Source: Verrucomicrobiota bacterium (lineage in GTDB: Bacteria > Verrucomicrobiota > Verrucomicrobiia > Chthoniobacterales > UBA10450). Taken from it: a stretch of 35,391 nt of DNA. The notes beneath the pieces are model-generated. The model was not told the DNA's origin and did not search any database. It saw only the letters and a program-made list of their open reading frames with translations. A program made the translations under genes and the position numbers. Below are positions 21,580 to 30,373 of the stretch, piece by piece; position 1 is the stretch's first letter; every line of letters begins with the position of its first letter. The stretch spans positions 1 through 35,391 of the forward strand of contig QHNV01000043.1 in NCBI GenBank assembly GCA_003218535.1. The letters run 5' to 3'.

Positions 21580-22704
21580 TCATGCGCCGCAGAGGGCGTG
21601 TTCCCAATCTTTCCAGATCGGTTCAAGTCCGCGACGGCGAAGGACTGCGGCAATTTCGGCGGGGGAACGTTCGTCGCTGATCTCGAATTGGCCCGTGGCG
21701 AGTTGATCTTCGCCGTCCTGGTATTCCGGCGCGACGATGCGGCCGCGCACGGTTCGATGCAGATGTTCGCGGCCTTGCCGAGTGTAACCGCCAGGTTCGG
21801 TATGGCTGCCAGCGCTCATCATCGTTACCCCTATCACAGACAGCGAATCTCGCAGCGAGGCGCGCTCGCGCGTGCTCAGCACAATGCCGAGTTGCGGAAA
21901 AGCAATCCGTAATGCGCAAATCAATTGCACCAGTTCGCGATCGGTCATCGAGAAGAGCGGACGGAATTCACCGGCCGCCGGGCGCAACCGTGGCAAGCTC
22001 ACTGTGATGTGCGCCTGCCAGCAGCGTTTAAATAAATATTCCAAATGCGCTGCGAGCGCGATCGCTTCGTCCTGCCAGCGCGATAAGCCGATGAGCGCGC
22101 CGATGCCGAGCCGGCGAAAGCCGGCCGCGTAACCGCGCTCGGCGCAATCGAGCCGAAAATCGAAATCGCGTTTCGGCCCGGCGGTATGCATTTCAGCATA
22201 GACGCCGCGATTATAAGTTTCCTGATAGACGACGAGCCCATCCGCGCCGGCTTCGACAATCGGGACATAATCGTCGATTTCCATCGGGCCAACCTCGATG
22301 GAAATCGATGAAAAATCTGGCGTGAGCGCGCGAACGCAATCGGCAAGATAATCGCGATTCACAAATTTTGGGTGCTCGCCAGTGACGAGAAGGATCTGCC
22401 GGAATCCCTGGCGTGCGAGATGCTGTCCTTCCGCGACGACTTCATCGATATCGAGCGTGACGCGAAGGATCGGATTGTCACGCGAGAAACCGCAATAACG
22501 ACAGTTGTTAATGCATTCGTTGGAAAGATACAGCGGCGCGAACAGACGCATCGTCCGTCCAAAATTTTGTAGCGTGAGTGAGCGCGATGCCTGCGCCATA
22601 GCTTCGAGTTCTCGATCGGATTTCGGAGCGATCAGATGCTCGAAGCGGTGCACGAGTTCCGATTTCGTCAGTGCCAAATTGTCCAAGGTTTCGACGAATG
22701 ACAT
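21580..22704 (-). CDS. thiH: 2-iminoacetate synthase ThiH (radical SAM tyrosine lyase)
   Basis: A radical SAM enzyme that splits tyrosine into dehydroglycine (2-iminoacetate) and p-cresol, feeding the thiazole ring of thiamine. 374 residues. The [4Fe-4S] motif is CINNCRYCGFS with Cys64, Cys68 and Cys71; GEHPKFVNRDYL, IEVGPMEIDDY and MMSAGSHTEPGGY match the ThiH sub-family, not the related NosL/HydG, and the C-terminus DWEHALCGA is typical. Using tyrosine via ThiH, in place of glycine oxidase ThiO, is the route favoured by anaerobes and facultative organisms. It is the first gene of thiH-thiS. A perfect inverted repeat lies about 70 bp upstream of its start; no TPP-riboswitch (THI box) was recognised there. 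Confidence 0.94.
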   Translation of the reverse strand: MSFVETLDNLALTKSELVHRFEHLIAPKSDRELEAMAQASRSLTLQNFGRTMRLFAPLYLSNECINNCRYCGFSRDNPILRVTLDIDEVVAEGQHLARQGFRQILLVTGEHPKFVNRDYLADCVRALTPDFSSISIEVGPMEIDDYVPIVEAGADGLVVYQETYNRGVYAEMHTAGPKRDFDFRLDCAERGYAAGFRRLGIGALIGLSRWQDEAIALAAHLEYLFKRCWQAHITVSLPRLRPAAGEFRPLFSMTDRELVQLICALRIAFPQLGIVLSTRERASLRDSLSVIGVTMMSAGSHTEPGGYTRQGREHLHRTVRGRIVAPEYQDGEDQLATGQFEISDERSPAEIAAVLRRRGLEPIWKDWEHALCGA

Positions 22705-22761
22705 TCACAATAATTTCATGCGCATCCAAACCTTCGCAAACTCAATCGCTCGAAATCAGGC

Positions 22762-22789
22762 GTTGACAACGCTAATCGAAGTTCGATTA
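22762..22789. promoter_or_regulatory. Adjacent perfect inverted repeats upstream of thiH
   Basis: CGTTG-A-CAACG (22761-22771) directly abuts TAATCGAA-G-TTCGATTA (22773-22789), arms of eight bases around a single centre base. They lie 57-85 bp upstream of the thiH start and just beyond the terminator of the outer-membrane protein gene. The size and symmetry are those of a TetR- or MarR-type operator; this is inference, with no regulator gene close by. Confidence 0.35.
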
Positions 22790-22794
22790 ACGCG

Positions 22795-22832
22795 TACAAA
22801 AAAGCGGCGCCCGGTGTTCCGGACGCCGCTTT
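22795..22832 (-). terminator. Rho-independent terminator of the outer-membrane protein gene
   Basis: On the minus strand AAGCGGCGTCCGG / CCGGGCGCCGCTT pair over a long GC-rich stem with a short AACA loop and one mismatch, followed by TTTTTTG. It starts 22 bp after the stop of the 22854-23606 gene and insulates thiH from it. Confidence 0.88.
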
Positions 22833-22853
22833 AACCAAATGCGACCGCCGATA

Positions 22854-23606
22854 TTAGAAGGCGAAATTCACGCCCGTGCGGGCCATGCCGAAGTTATTGT
22901 CTGGACCGTTGATAAAGTTCCAGCTGAAGTCACTGACCCAGCCGATGTGCGGCGTAAAGCGGACTTCTATACCCCCGCCGACCTGGCCGATTCCCTCCGA
23001 CTGGCTATCCGTACGACCAACCGTCTTGAGAATGTCGAAGCCCTCGCCCCCGTTGCTAATAAGCCCACCGGGTCCTGTTACAGGCGTTCCGCCTGCCCCT
23101 TCGCGGAAGAACCGATTGACCGGCCGCTGGCCACCGCCAAAGATCCCGCCCCCGCCACCAAATAGGTAGGGTGAAAAGCGGGTGCAGTGGATCGGGAAGC
23201 GCAGGGTCAATGTGCCTAGTACGGCTCCGATGCCTTTGTTCACATTTTTAAAGTTCCGCTCAAAAATTCCATCGCTAAAATCGACGAAGTCATTTTCGCG
23301 CGCCTGCCTGGCATCGACCATCCAGCCTTCAACTCCAACGCCGAAGTAACGGTGGAAAAAGTATTTGGCGTCTATACCGCCGCCCCAAGCATGGTCGGCC
23401 AAAAAGTAGCGGTCCTCTTGCCAGTCGTTTTGAGTGAAAATGTAGGTTCCCCACAGGCTCACATTAAACTCCTGATCGGCGTACCACTCTGGGCACGGCG
23501 GTGGAGCAGCCACCTGTTTCATTTCCTTTCCGCCATATTCAGTTCCGGCAAACGCGATGGAAGCCAATGCAGCAACGCCGCAAAAGGCCAACAGCAGTTT
23601 TTTCAT
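22854..23606 (-). CDS. Outer-membrane beta-barrel protein (OmpA/porin-like fold)
   Basis: A 250-residue exported protein. A clear signal peptide (KKLLLAFCGVAALASIAFA, cleavage near residue 20) follows a strong AAGGAG ribosome-binding site. The mature protein alternates polar and hydrophobic residues in about eight strands (WGTYIFTQ, GIDAKYFFHRYFGVGVEGWMV, GAVLGTLTLRFPI, SPYLFGGGGG, IGQVGGGIEVRFTPHIGWVSDFSWNFI) and ends with the aromatic Phe (RTGVNFAF) that is the outer-membrane insertion signal. No periplasmic OmpA domain is present. Gly-rich loops occur around residues 150-190. Expressed alone, with its own terminator, and probably with a promoter in the 150 bp upstream, after the rng gene. 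The specific role is unknown. Confidence 0.82.
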   Translation of the reverse strand: MKKLLLAFCGVAALASIAFAGTEYGGKEMKQVAAPPPCPEWYADQEFNVSLWGTYIFTQNDWQEDRYFLADHAWGGGIDAKYFFHRYFGVGVEGWMVDARQARENDFVDFSDGIFERNFKNVNKGIGAVLGTLTLRFPIHCTRFSPYLFGGGGGIFGGGQRPVNRFFREGAGGTPVTGPGGLISNGGEGFDILKTVGRTDSQSEGIGQVGGGIEVRFTPHIGWVSDFSWNFINGPDNNFGMARTGVNFAF

Positions 23607-23753
23607 TTTATTTCTCCTTTTGGTTAAGTTTTTCTACTCCAAACGTTTTAGGGTCCAAAAGTCAATAACGAAATTGGCTCCTTGTCTGGATGCCGCGAGT
23701 TTGAGGGGGGCGATGCAGAATTGCAAGAAATATTTTTCACCAATTAAAGAGGT

Positions 23754-25328
23754 CTAGGCTTTCAGCTCCATCCCGGTATTCGCGTCGGTGATAATGAACT
23801 TTTCCTGGTGAAAGCCGGGATCACCCCGAAACACAAGTCGACCTGCGTAGCGACGCTCCAGATCAATAAGCAATTCCTCATCCTCTTCCTTCAGTCGCCT
23901 AAGCACATCCGGACTCAGAATCACCCGGAAATCATGCACGCTGTCCTGAAATTTCCGCATGACCGTATTGAGAGTTCGATGCAGTTCCACGCTTGTAGTC
24001 ATAGAGGTCTTCACCACTCCGCGGCCGCCGCAGTACGGGCAGTTCTGGTAAATGGTCTCGCTCAGACTTTCCTGCGCCCGTTGGCGAGTCATTTCCATCA
24101 GACCGAGCGGCGAGATGGGAAGGACGTGTGTCTTGGCCTTGTCGCGCTTGAGTCGTTCCTTCATTAGATTGTAAACCATCTGCTGGTCTTTCCGGCTCTT
24201 CATATCGATGAAATCGCCTATGATCAAACCGCCGATGTTTCGCAATCGAAGCTGACGCGCGATTTCATCCGCCGCTTCCAGGTTTGTTTGCAAAATCGTT
24301 TTCTCGACGTCGCGCCCGCCTTTATTGCGGCCAGTGTTCACGTCGATGGCTACCAAGGCTTCAGTCTCATCGATCACAATATAGCCGCCACATTTGAGCC
24401 ACACCTGTCGGTGAAAGGCGTCGTCGATTTGTTTTTGCACACCGTAAGCCTCGAAAATCGGCGTGGCGCCGTCGTAAAAGCGAATGCGATTACGCGCCCG
24501 ACGTGAAATATGGCCGACCATGTCCGTCATGCGGTTGGTCGATTCGTGATCATCGCAGACGACCTCATCGATCTCTTCGGTGAGAAAATCGCGGACGGTC
24601 CGCTCGACTAAATCCGGCTCCTCAAAGACGCGGCACGGCGCCGGAGAATCGCGGATGAATTGTTCAACCTTGGCCCATTGATCCAGTAGGAAGCGCAGAT
24701 CACGGACAAAATATCGGGCGCGCTGCCCTTCACCGACTGTGCGAATAATGACGCCGACACCGTCTGGGGTATTGAGCTGTCGCAAAATCTTCCGGAGACG
24801 CTCCCGCTCTTTCGGATCTTCGATTTTTCGCGAAATGCCGCTCCGGTCACTGAATGGCATTAAGACCAAATAACGCCCTGCGAAGCTAAGGTTAGTGGTG
24901 ACGCGGGGTCCCTTTGTTCCGATTGGACCTTTGGTGACTTGCACAATTACGTCAGAGCCGACCGGATAAATGTTCGGGATATCTTTTGCTGTGATTCGTT
25001 TCCGCGGGCGCCGGCTCGCCGGGCGGTCGATTTCCTCGATTCCACTGTCGAGCGCGGCCGGAATCGCGTCCCAAAAATGGAGAAAAGCATTTTTCTCGAA
25101 GCCGATGTCCACAAACATCGCCTTCAAACCCATCTCGATGTTTTTGACTCTGCCCTTGTAAACGCTGCCGACGATGTTCCGGGAAGTCTTACGCTCGACG
25201 CTGTATTCCTCAAGCCGGCCATTCTCGAGCAATGCGACGCGAGACTCGAGTTTTTCTACGCTGAGTATGAGTTTGTTCCCCGTTTTGCGCGAGGGAATTC
25301 CCAAAATTTTTCTTACCTTGTCTATCAT
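23754..25328 (-). CDS. rng: Ribonuclease G/E family endoribonuclease
   Basis: An endoribonuclease that processes the 16S rRNA 5' end and starts mRNA decay. 524 residues, close to RNase G in length and lacking the long disordered scaffold tail of RNase E. The S1 RNA-binding domain is SVYKGRVKNIEMGLKAMFVD with an acidic insertion, the DNase-I-like catalytic site has VDVNTGRNKGG and the second acidic cluster GGLIIGDFIDM, and the zinc-link CPYCGGRG lies near residue 430. The C-terminal small domain ends MELKA. The ATG at 25328 lacks a good ribosome-binding site. It follows mrdA after 72 bp, at the end of mreB-mreC-mreD-mrdA, as rng (cafA) sits close to mreBCD in enterobacteria, so co-transcription is likely. 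Confidence 0.93.
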   Translation of the reverse strand: MIDKVRKILGIPSRKTGNKLILSVEKLESRVALLENGRLEEYSVERKTSRNIVGSVYKGRVKNIEMGLKAMFVDIGFEKNAFLHFWDAIPAALDSGIEEIDRPASRRPRKRITAKDIPNIYPVGSDVIVQVTKGPIGTKGPRVTTNLSFAGRYLVLMPFSDRSGISRKIEDPKERERLRKILRQLNTPDGVGVIIRTVGEGQRARYFVRDLRFLLDQWAKVEQFIRDSPAPCRVFEEPDLVERTVRDFLTEEIDEVVCDDHESTNRMTDMVGHISRRARNRIRFYDGATPIFEAYGVQKQIDDAFHRQVWLKCGGYIVIDETEALVAIDVNTGRNKGGRDVEKTILQTNLEAADEIARQLRLRNIGGLIIGDFIDMKSRKDQQMVYNLMKERLKRDKAKTHVLPISPLGLMEMTRQRAQESLSETIYQNCPYCGGRGVVKTSMTTSVELHRTLNTVMRKFQDSVHDFRVILSPDVLRRLKEEDEELLIDLERRYAGRLVFRGDPGFHQEKFIITDANTGMELKA

Positions 25329-25400
25329 AAAACTGAATGGGTTGCGCGATCAGGAGCCGAATCGCCGAAAAGTTCCGCGAGAGCATTTCTGATCGAGAGT

Positions 25401-27665
25401 TCATCGTATTCCACGTCGCCGAGCTGGCGGCGGCGTGGGCGCGGGCGCTGGTTGCCGGTGGATTCCAAAGAGTCGTTGGAAAAAGTTGCGGGGCTGGGCC
25501 GCCGGCGCAGGAACGGCGCGCGCCACAGGAACTGCGGGCCGCCGTCTTACTTGCCCTCGAGAATCGGCTTCGGGTTCGACATCGGGCGCCGCATCCGAGT
25601 TGGCCATCTCAGCAGTTGCATTTTGTGACTCATCAGCGTTCTCTTCGTCGTTTCCACCGAGATTTGGTCCCGCATCGTGATAATTCACATCCTTGAGCAT
25701 TTGAAACGGGTTGGGCTTATGCGCAGGCGCTAGCCAGGCGACCTGCATATCGAACTTTCCTTCATCCATCGCGAGCGCACGTTCCAAAATTCTGGTAGCG
25801 ACCGGGCCAGCCACGCTGCCGCCGTGCTCGCCGCCCTGGACCATGACGGCAACAACGTACCTGGGTTTCTCGAAAGGCGCGAAACAGGCAAACCAAGCAA
25901 CGGTATCCTTGTGACCGCGATCAGTAGCCTGGGCAGTGCCAGTCTTGCCTGCAACCTGTACCTCCTTCAAACGCGCTCTCCCACCGGTTCCCCCGTCTTC
26001 ATTAACAACTTTCCAAAGGCCCTTCCGCACGAGTTCGATTTGATCGGGCGGCAGCTCCTTCCGCAGATCCCATCGCACTCGCGGCGTTTGCGACACTGCC
26101 ACGTTGCCGTGCTCGTCCAGCACAGGAGAACCATCTTGGTTCAAGACCTTTTCAACCAGGCGTGGGTAATAGCAGATGCCGCCGTTAGCGATCGTCGCGT
26201 AAGCCATCGCCAATTGCAGTGGCGAAACCAGAGTATAGCCCTGGCCGATTGAAACATTCGCCGTTTGCGCCTGCGACCATCTCTCCTGCGGATGGTGAAT
26301 TTGCATCCATTCCGGCCCCGGCAAATTGCCTGTTTGTTCACCCGTAAGTCGAAGACCCGATTCTTCACCAATTCCCAGCATCTTGCCAACGGTGTCAATC
26401 GATTGAATGCCGGCCGCGTTGCCGTACTGATAAAAGAAGGAATCGCACGACACCTTTATCGCATCGGCTAGCCCGAGGGTGCCGTGCGTGTAATGTTTTT
26501 CCGCCACCCAGCATTGGAAAAAGTGATCGCCGTAACTCACACCACCACCGCAGTTGTAACGATTGTTGACGAGACCCCGGCGCAATCCGCCAAGGGACGT
26601 AATCAGCTTGAAGGTCGAGCCTGGAGGTAGGGCGCTGATCGCGCGATTGACCAGCGGATCGGCTTCATCTTTTTGTAGCGCTTTCCAATCTTTGGCTTTA
26701 ATGCTCGGGATAAATTTATTTGGATCGAATGAGGGCACGGAAGCCATCGCAAGAATGTTGCCGTTATTTGGATCGACGACCACGGCTGCGCCGCGACCCA
26801 CCGCCCGTAGTGCCTCGTCCGCGATCGATTGGATTCTCGCATCCAGCGTGAGGAAAACATTCGCACCCTGTTTCGCCGGATCTTCGCGCAGGACTCCGTC
26901 AATTGTCCCCTTGGCACTTTTGCGCAAATATCGCACGCCAGGTTTCCCACGCAGATATTCGTCCATCAACTTTTCGATATTCGATTTCCCTTCGACGTCT
27001 GCTTGATAAAACGTGAATTTTCTTGCTTCCTCCTTGTCGACTTCGTCCGGCATACCGACGTAACCGAGGAGATGCGAGGCCAGCGCGCCATAAACGTAGG
27101 AGCGCACCGGCTTGATCGCGATGTCCACTCCAGGCAATCCGACATCGTGCTCCGAAAATTTTGCCATGGTCGGGAAATCGATATCTTTGATGTAGGAAAA
27201 CGGAACTTCAGTGTCGTTGCGGTAATGTCGCTGCAACCGGCTGGAATTGTAATCGCGCGCCAGATCAAGATCGTTCAGCCGCGGGATGATGCCATCATTA
27301 ACGATCTTGATGATATCCGGCTCCTTCATGTCTTTTGGCATCCCGTTGATGGTCGCTCGGTATTCTGTCAACGGTGGTGGACCTAGGCGCTCGCGATAGC
27401 CTTTGACCATTTCCGGCAAATAAAAATCCACTTCATAGCTTGCGCGATTCTGGACCAGCGTTAGCCCATTGCGGTCTTTGATTTCACCGCGCACCGCAGG
27501 AATTCGGACAGTTGCTTGGGAGCTGGTGCGCAATTGCGCGGTCCATTCGGCACCGTGGGCTACCTGGATCCACCAGAGCCGAAGGCCCAGCGCGCTCATA
27601 CACAGCAGCATTAACAGCGCAAGGAACTGAATGCGCATACGCGAATTACTGCGACGACGATTCAT
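25401..27665 (-). CDS. mrdA: Penicillin-binding protein 2 (MrdA), elongasome transpeptidase
   Basis: The monofunctional class B transpeptidase that cross-links peptidoglycan during side-wall growth, working with RodA and MreBCD. 754 residues: one N-terminal membrane anchor (FLALLMLLCMSALGLRLWW, 14-32), the pedestal domain, and the transpeptidase with SxxK (STFK, active Ser350 and Lys353), SxD (SCDS, 406-409, the PBP2 form of SxN) and KTG (574-576, KTGTAQ). The FQCW-x-EKHYTHG loop is also PBP2-like. The last 75 or so residues are an Asp/Glu- then Pro/Ala/Arg-rich tail not found in E. coli PBP2, containing QPRNFFQRLFGIHRQ. The start overlaps the mreD end by four bases (ATGA). Confidence 0.95.
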   Translation of the reverse strand: MNRRRSNSRMRIQFLALLMLLCMSALGLRLWWIQVAHGAEWTAQLRTSSQATVRIPAVRGEIKDRNGLTLVQNRASYEVDFYLPEMVKGYRERLGPPPLTEYRATINGMPKDMKEPDIIKIVNDGIIPRLNDLDLARDYNSSRLQRHYRNDTEVPFSYIKDIDFPTMAKFSEHDVGLPGVDIAIKPVRSYVYGALASHLLGYVGMPDEVDKEEARKFTFYQADVEGKSNIEKLMDEYLRGKPGVRYLRKSAKGTIDGVLREDPAKQGANVFLTLDARIQSIADEALRAVGRGAAVVVDPNNGNILAMASVPSFDPNKFIPSIKAKDWKALQKDEADPLVNRAISALPPGSTFKLITSLGGLRRGLVNNRYNCGGGVSYGDHFFQCWVAEKHYTHGTLGLADAIKVSCDSFFYQYGNAAGIQSIDTVGKMLGIGEESGLRLTGEQTGNLPGPEWMQIHHPQERWSQAQTANVSIGQGYTLVSPLQLAMAYATIANGGICYYPRLVEKVLNQDGSPVLDEHGNVAVSQTPRVRWDLRKELPPDQIELVRKGLWKVVNEDGGTGGRARLKEVQVAGKTGTAQATDRGHKDTVAWFACFAPFEKPRYVVAVMVQGGEHGGSVAGPVATRILERALAMDEGKFDMQVAWLAPAHKPNPFQMLKDVNYHDAGPNLGGNDEENADESQNATAEMANSDAAPDVEPEADSRGQVRRRPAVPVARAVPAPAAQPRNFFQRLFGIHRQPAPAPTPPPARRRGIR

Positions 27666-28204
27666 TCGACACGCTCCCTTTCAAAAATATATGAATAGCC
27701 AGTCATCCGTCCCATCCATTGTAAAAACCAAAACATAATCGGCGCGATCGCCATGGCAATGAGGCCGGGTCCGCCGATTTGCCACCAAACTTCGTGAGTA
27801 AAAACAGGGGAACCACGTCGGAATGCGATCATCAGGTATTGCGTCAGAACTATCAATGACGTGCCGATGCCACTCAGAATACAATGCACTTCCCAGTGGC
27901 CGCGGGCAAAGAGCGGTCGAAGGCCGTGCATGAGCCCCGCCAGCACGCCGTAAAGAAGTATTGACGATCCCATTGAGATTTCAACTTTTCCGCCAATCAC
28001 CTGCACGGTGAGCGCATCGAGCAGAAGCCCGGCCCATAAAGCGAGTGCCAGCATGAACGGAAACGGCAAGGCCATAGCCCCGTAAAAAACAATCACTGGC
28101 ACAATGTACACATGCGCGTCGTAAAACCACGGCAGGACCGGTATAAAGAATTCCGCAATCTGGGCAATCACCACCAAAACCAGCAGCAGGAGAAAAAAAA
28201 TCAT
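27662..28204 (-). CDS. mreD: Rod shape-determining protein MreD
   Basis: A small integral membrane protein of the elongasome that links MreC and RodA/PBP2 to MreB. 180 residues with five or six hydrophobic segments starting IFFLLLLVLVVIAQIAEFF, then VPVIVFYGAMALPFPFMLALALWAGLLLDAL, GLMHGLRPLF and a C-terminal WFLQWMGR. MreD sequences are poorly conserved; the topology, length and position between mreC and mrdA decide the call. It overlaps mreC and mrdA by four bases on each side (ATGA), which implies tight translational coupling and near-equal production. Confidence 0.88.
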   Translation of the reverse strand: MIFFLLLLVLVVIAQIAEFFIPVLPWFYDAHVYIVPVIVFYGAMALPFPFMLALALWAGLLLDALTVQVIGGKVEISMGSSILLYGVLAGLMHGLRPLFARGHWEVHCILSGIGTSLIVLTQYLMIAFRRGSPVFTHEVWWQIGGPGLIAMAIAPIMFWFLQWMGRMTGYSYIFERERVE

Positions 28205-29004
28205 TTGCGCCCGGTCACGACGAACACGTCCTCCAGATGTGAGAGATCCACCGCTGGCGCCAACTGCGCTTGCCCATCGAGCTCGCGTACCCGAAAACTT
28301 TTGACGACGCCAACGAGCAAGCCAGACGGGAAAACGCCACCCATGCCGGAAGTGTAGACTTTTTGGCCCGGTTTGAGGTCAGCTTGTTTCGATAAAAAGT
28401 TGAGGTCCAGGATCGGGTTCAACCCAGTCGTCACTCGCTCGCCCGAGACGATCCCTTGTTCGCGGCTTCCTTCCACTGAGGCCGCCACTTTGCAATTTTC
28501 ATCGGAAATCAAAAGCACAACTGAGATGCTATCGCTTACGGTCGTCGTTTTACCTACTAATCCTTCATCCGTTACCACTGACGTGTCCGGCTCGACGCCG
28601 TCTCGCTTCCCGCGATTGATGGTTACAGTTCGCCACCAAGTTGAAGAATCACGCGCGATCACTTCGGCAGCGATCAACTTGAAGACAGATCGCTCGCGGT
28701 AATTGAGCGCATGGCGCAAACGATTGACTTCATGTTCGACATCGCGCAGTGCTTGATTGGTCGCGTGCAGCGCTCGATTCTCCACCTGCAACGCCGACTT
28801 CTCGCGTTCCAATTGATCTAGTGACTTCAGGCCGGTGCGCACAGAAGTGAGCTGCTTTTGCAATCCTGAGCCGCTGGAGAAAAATGGCGCTAGTAATTGA
28901 TAGACGCCTGCCTTGAACTTGCGTGTGCTCTCTGGCCCGAAGCTCAGAAAATACGCCAGAATGGCGCCAAAAATCAGCAGGGCGATGAGGTTGGTGCGAC
29001 TCAT
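28201..29004 (-). CDS. mreC: Rod shape-determining protein MreC
   Basis: The periplasmic scaffold of the elongasome, anchored by one N-terminal helix (LIALLIFGAILAYFLSF, residues 5-21). 267 residues. A coiled coil follows (about 58-95, KSLDQLEREKSALQVENRALHATNQALRD), then the paired beta-barrel domain with SSTWWRTVTINRGKRDGV, VVTDEGLVGKT, VSDSISVVLLISDENCKV and LKPGQKVYTSGMGGVFPSGLLVGVV, all typical of MreC. The ATG at 29004 lacks an obvious ribosome-binding site. A gap of 120 bp with low-complexity repeats separates it from mreB, so the operon is not as tightly packed here as from mreC onward. Confidence 0.94.
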   Translation of the reverse strand: MSRTNLIALLIFGAILAYFLSFGPESTRKFKAGVYQLLAPFFSSGSGLQKQLTSVRTGLKSLDQLEREKSALQVENRALHATNQALRDVEHEVNRLRHALNYRERSVFKLIAAEVIARDSSTWWRTVTINRGKRDGVEPDTSVVTDEGLVGKTTTVSDSISVVLLISDENCKVAASVEGSREQGIVSGERVTTGLNPILDLNFLSKQADLKPGQKVYTSGMGGVFPSGLLVGVVKSFRVRELDGQAQLAPAVDLSHLEDVFVVTGRK

Positions 29005-29124
29005 CGCGATTGCTGATTGCCAATTGCCGATTGGCGATTTGTGCGATCAGCGATTGTCGATCTTTGGTGAGGCCGCGCGTTCAGCCGCGCAAATCGAAGA
29101 TCCAAAATCGAAAATTGAAAATAG
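29005..29124. repeat. Low-complexity CAATCG/TTTTCGATTT repeat spacer between mreB and mreC
   Basis: Near mreC the minus strand reads as tandem degenerate units of the type (A/G)CAATCGSY with CGCCAATCGGCAATTGGCAATC; near mreB it reads as (A/T)TTTCAATTTTCGATTTTGG units. Such degenerate strings recur in intergenic DNA of several soil Verrucomicrobia. No terminator form is seen. Confidence 0.5.
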
Positions 29125-30162
29125 TTAGCGCCATTGACGATCCGCTGAGGCCACTTGACGCAAAAATTTAAGTTCATTGAGGCATTTGCCTGTACCCTCT
29201 GCCACTGCGCTGAGTGGATCTTCAGCAACATGGACAGGCAAACCGGTTTCCTCGCTCAAAAGCTTATCGAATCCCCGCAGTAACGCCCCTCCGCCAGCCA
29301 GTACGAGCCCTCGATCCACGAGGTCAGCCGAAAGCTCAGGTGGACAGCGCTCCAGAGTGATACGCACCGAATCGACAATCGTTGAGATCGGCTCCAGCAA
29401 CGCTTCACGGACTTCCTGCGAAGTGATCATGAGCGTCTTTGGCAATCCTGCCACCAAATCGCGTCCCTTCACTTCCACGCTGGTTTCCTTTTCGCTCGGA
29501 TAAGCTGAGCCGATCTTGATTTTGATTTCCTCCGCCGTGCGCTCGCCCACCATCAAGTTGTAGGCGCGTTTCAAATACTGCACGATCGCTTCGTCCAGCT
29601 CATCGCCGGCCACGCGCACGCTTCGGCTAAACACAATCCCAGAAAGCGAAATGAGCGCGACCTCCGTGGTGCCGCCGCCGATATCGATGATCATATTTCC
29701 GGCAGGGTCCTGCACCGGAAGGCCCACGCCGATCGCTGCTGCCATCGGTTCCTCGATCAAATAAACCTCTCGCGCCCCTGCATGTGTCGCCGACTCACGA
29801 ACTGCGCGTTTTTCCACCTCTGTGATACCGGATGGAACCGCGATGACCACGCGCGGCCGTGCGCGCACCCGGCGATTGTGCACTTTGGCAATGAAATGCC
29901 GCAACATTGCCTCGGTCACTTCGAAGTCGGCAATGACGCCGTCTTTCAGCGGGCGCACCGCGACAATGTTTGCTGGTGTGCGGCCTAGCATGCGCTTGGC
30001 TTCGTCGCCCACTGCCAGCACCTTGTTTGTGCCCGCTTGCACAGCCACCACAGATGGCTCGCGCAAAACGATGCCTTGATCCTTTACATAAACGAGCGTG
30101 TTCGCCGTGCCGAGATCGATCCCGATATCACTGGAGAGCCAGCCGAAAAGTCCGTTGAACAT
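29125..30162 (-). CDS. mreB: Rod shape-determining protein MreB (bacterial actin)
   Basis: A cytoskeletal ATPase that forms membrane-bound filaments and directs lateral cell-wall synthesis. 345 residues, full length. It has a short amphipathic-type N-terminus (FNGLFGWLS), phosphate-1 [15 protein letters not shown] (residues 12-25), [48 protein letters not shown], phosphate-2 [17 protein letters not shown], and the adenosine motif [18 protein letters not shown]. These are the classic MreB motifs and argue for a rod or curved cell. It is the first gene of the cell-shape cluster; its promoter must lie in the 211 bp shared divergently with rpe, where a TTGACG-17-AGATTA pair on the minus strand is a weak candidate. 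Confidence 0.97.
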   Translation of the reverse strand: MFNGLFGWLSSDIGIDLGTANTLVYVKDQGIVLREPSVVAVQAGTNKVLAVGDEAKRMLGRTPANIVAVRPLKDGVIADFEVTEAMLRHFIAKVHNRRVRARPRVVIAVPSGITEVEKRAVRESATHAGAREVYLIEEPMAAAIGVGLPVQDPAGNMIIDIGGGTTEVALISLSGIVFSRSVRVAGDELDEAIVQYLKRAYNLMVGERTAEEIKIKIGSAYPSEKETSVEVKGRDLVAGLPKTLMITSQEVREALLEPISTIVDSVRITLERCPPELSADLVDRGLVLAGGGALLRGFDKLLSEETGLPVHVAEDPLSAVAEGTGKCLNELKFLRQVASADRQWR

Positions 30163-30373
30163 GAATATTAATTAGAAGCGCTTCCAGACCGAGCGAAGCG
30201 CGTCACATTCCGAGAACCTTCTCGCGAGTGCGATTCAACCGGCTGAAAAACTCCGCCCTAATCTCAAATAGTGCGTTGCCTCGTCAAGCGCATTTATGCG
30301 TGATAAGCGATTTCCTATCCATTGTAAGATTTAACCGTTTAATAAGGCAATGATATGCGCTTTACTTTAGTGC

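Noticed and set aside
22705-22853. TPP riboswitch ahead of thiH
   Set aside because: No THI-box blocks recognised; the region is occupied by a terminator and palindromes.
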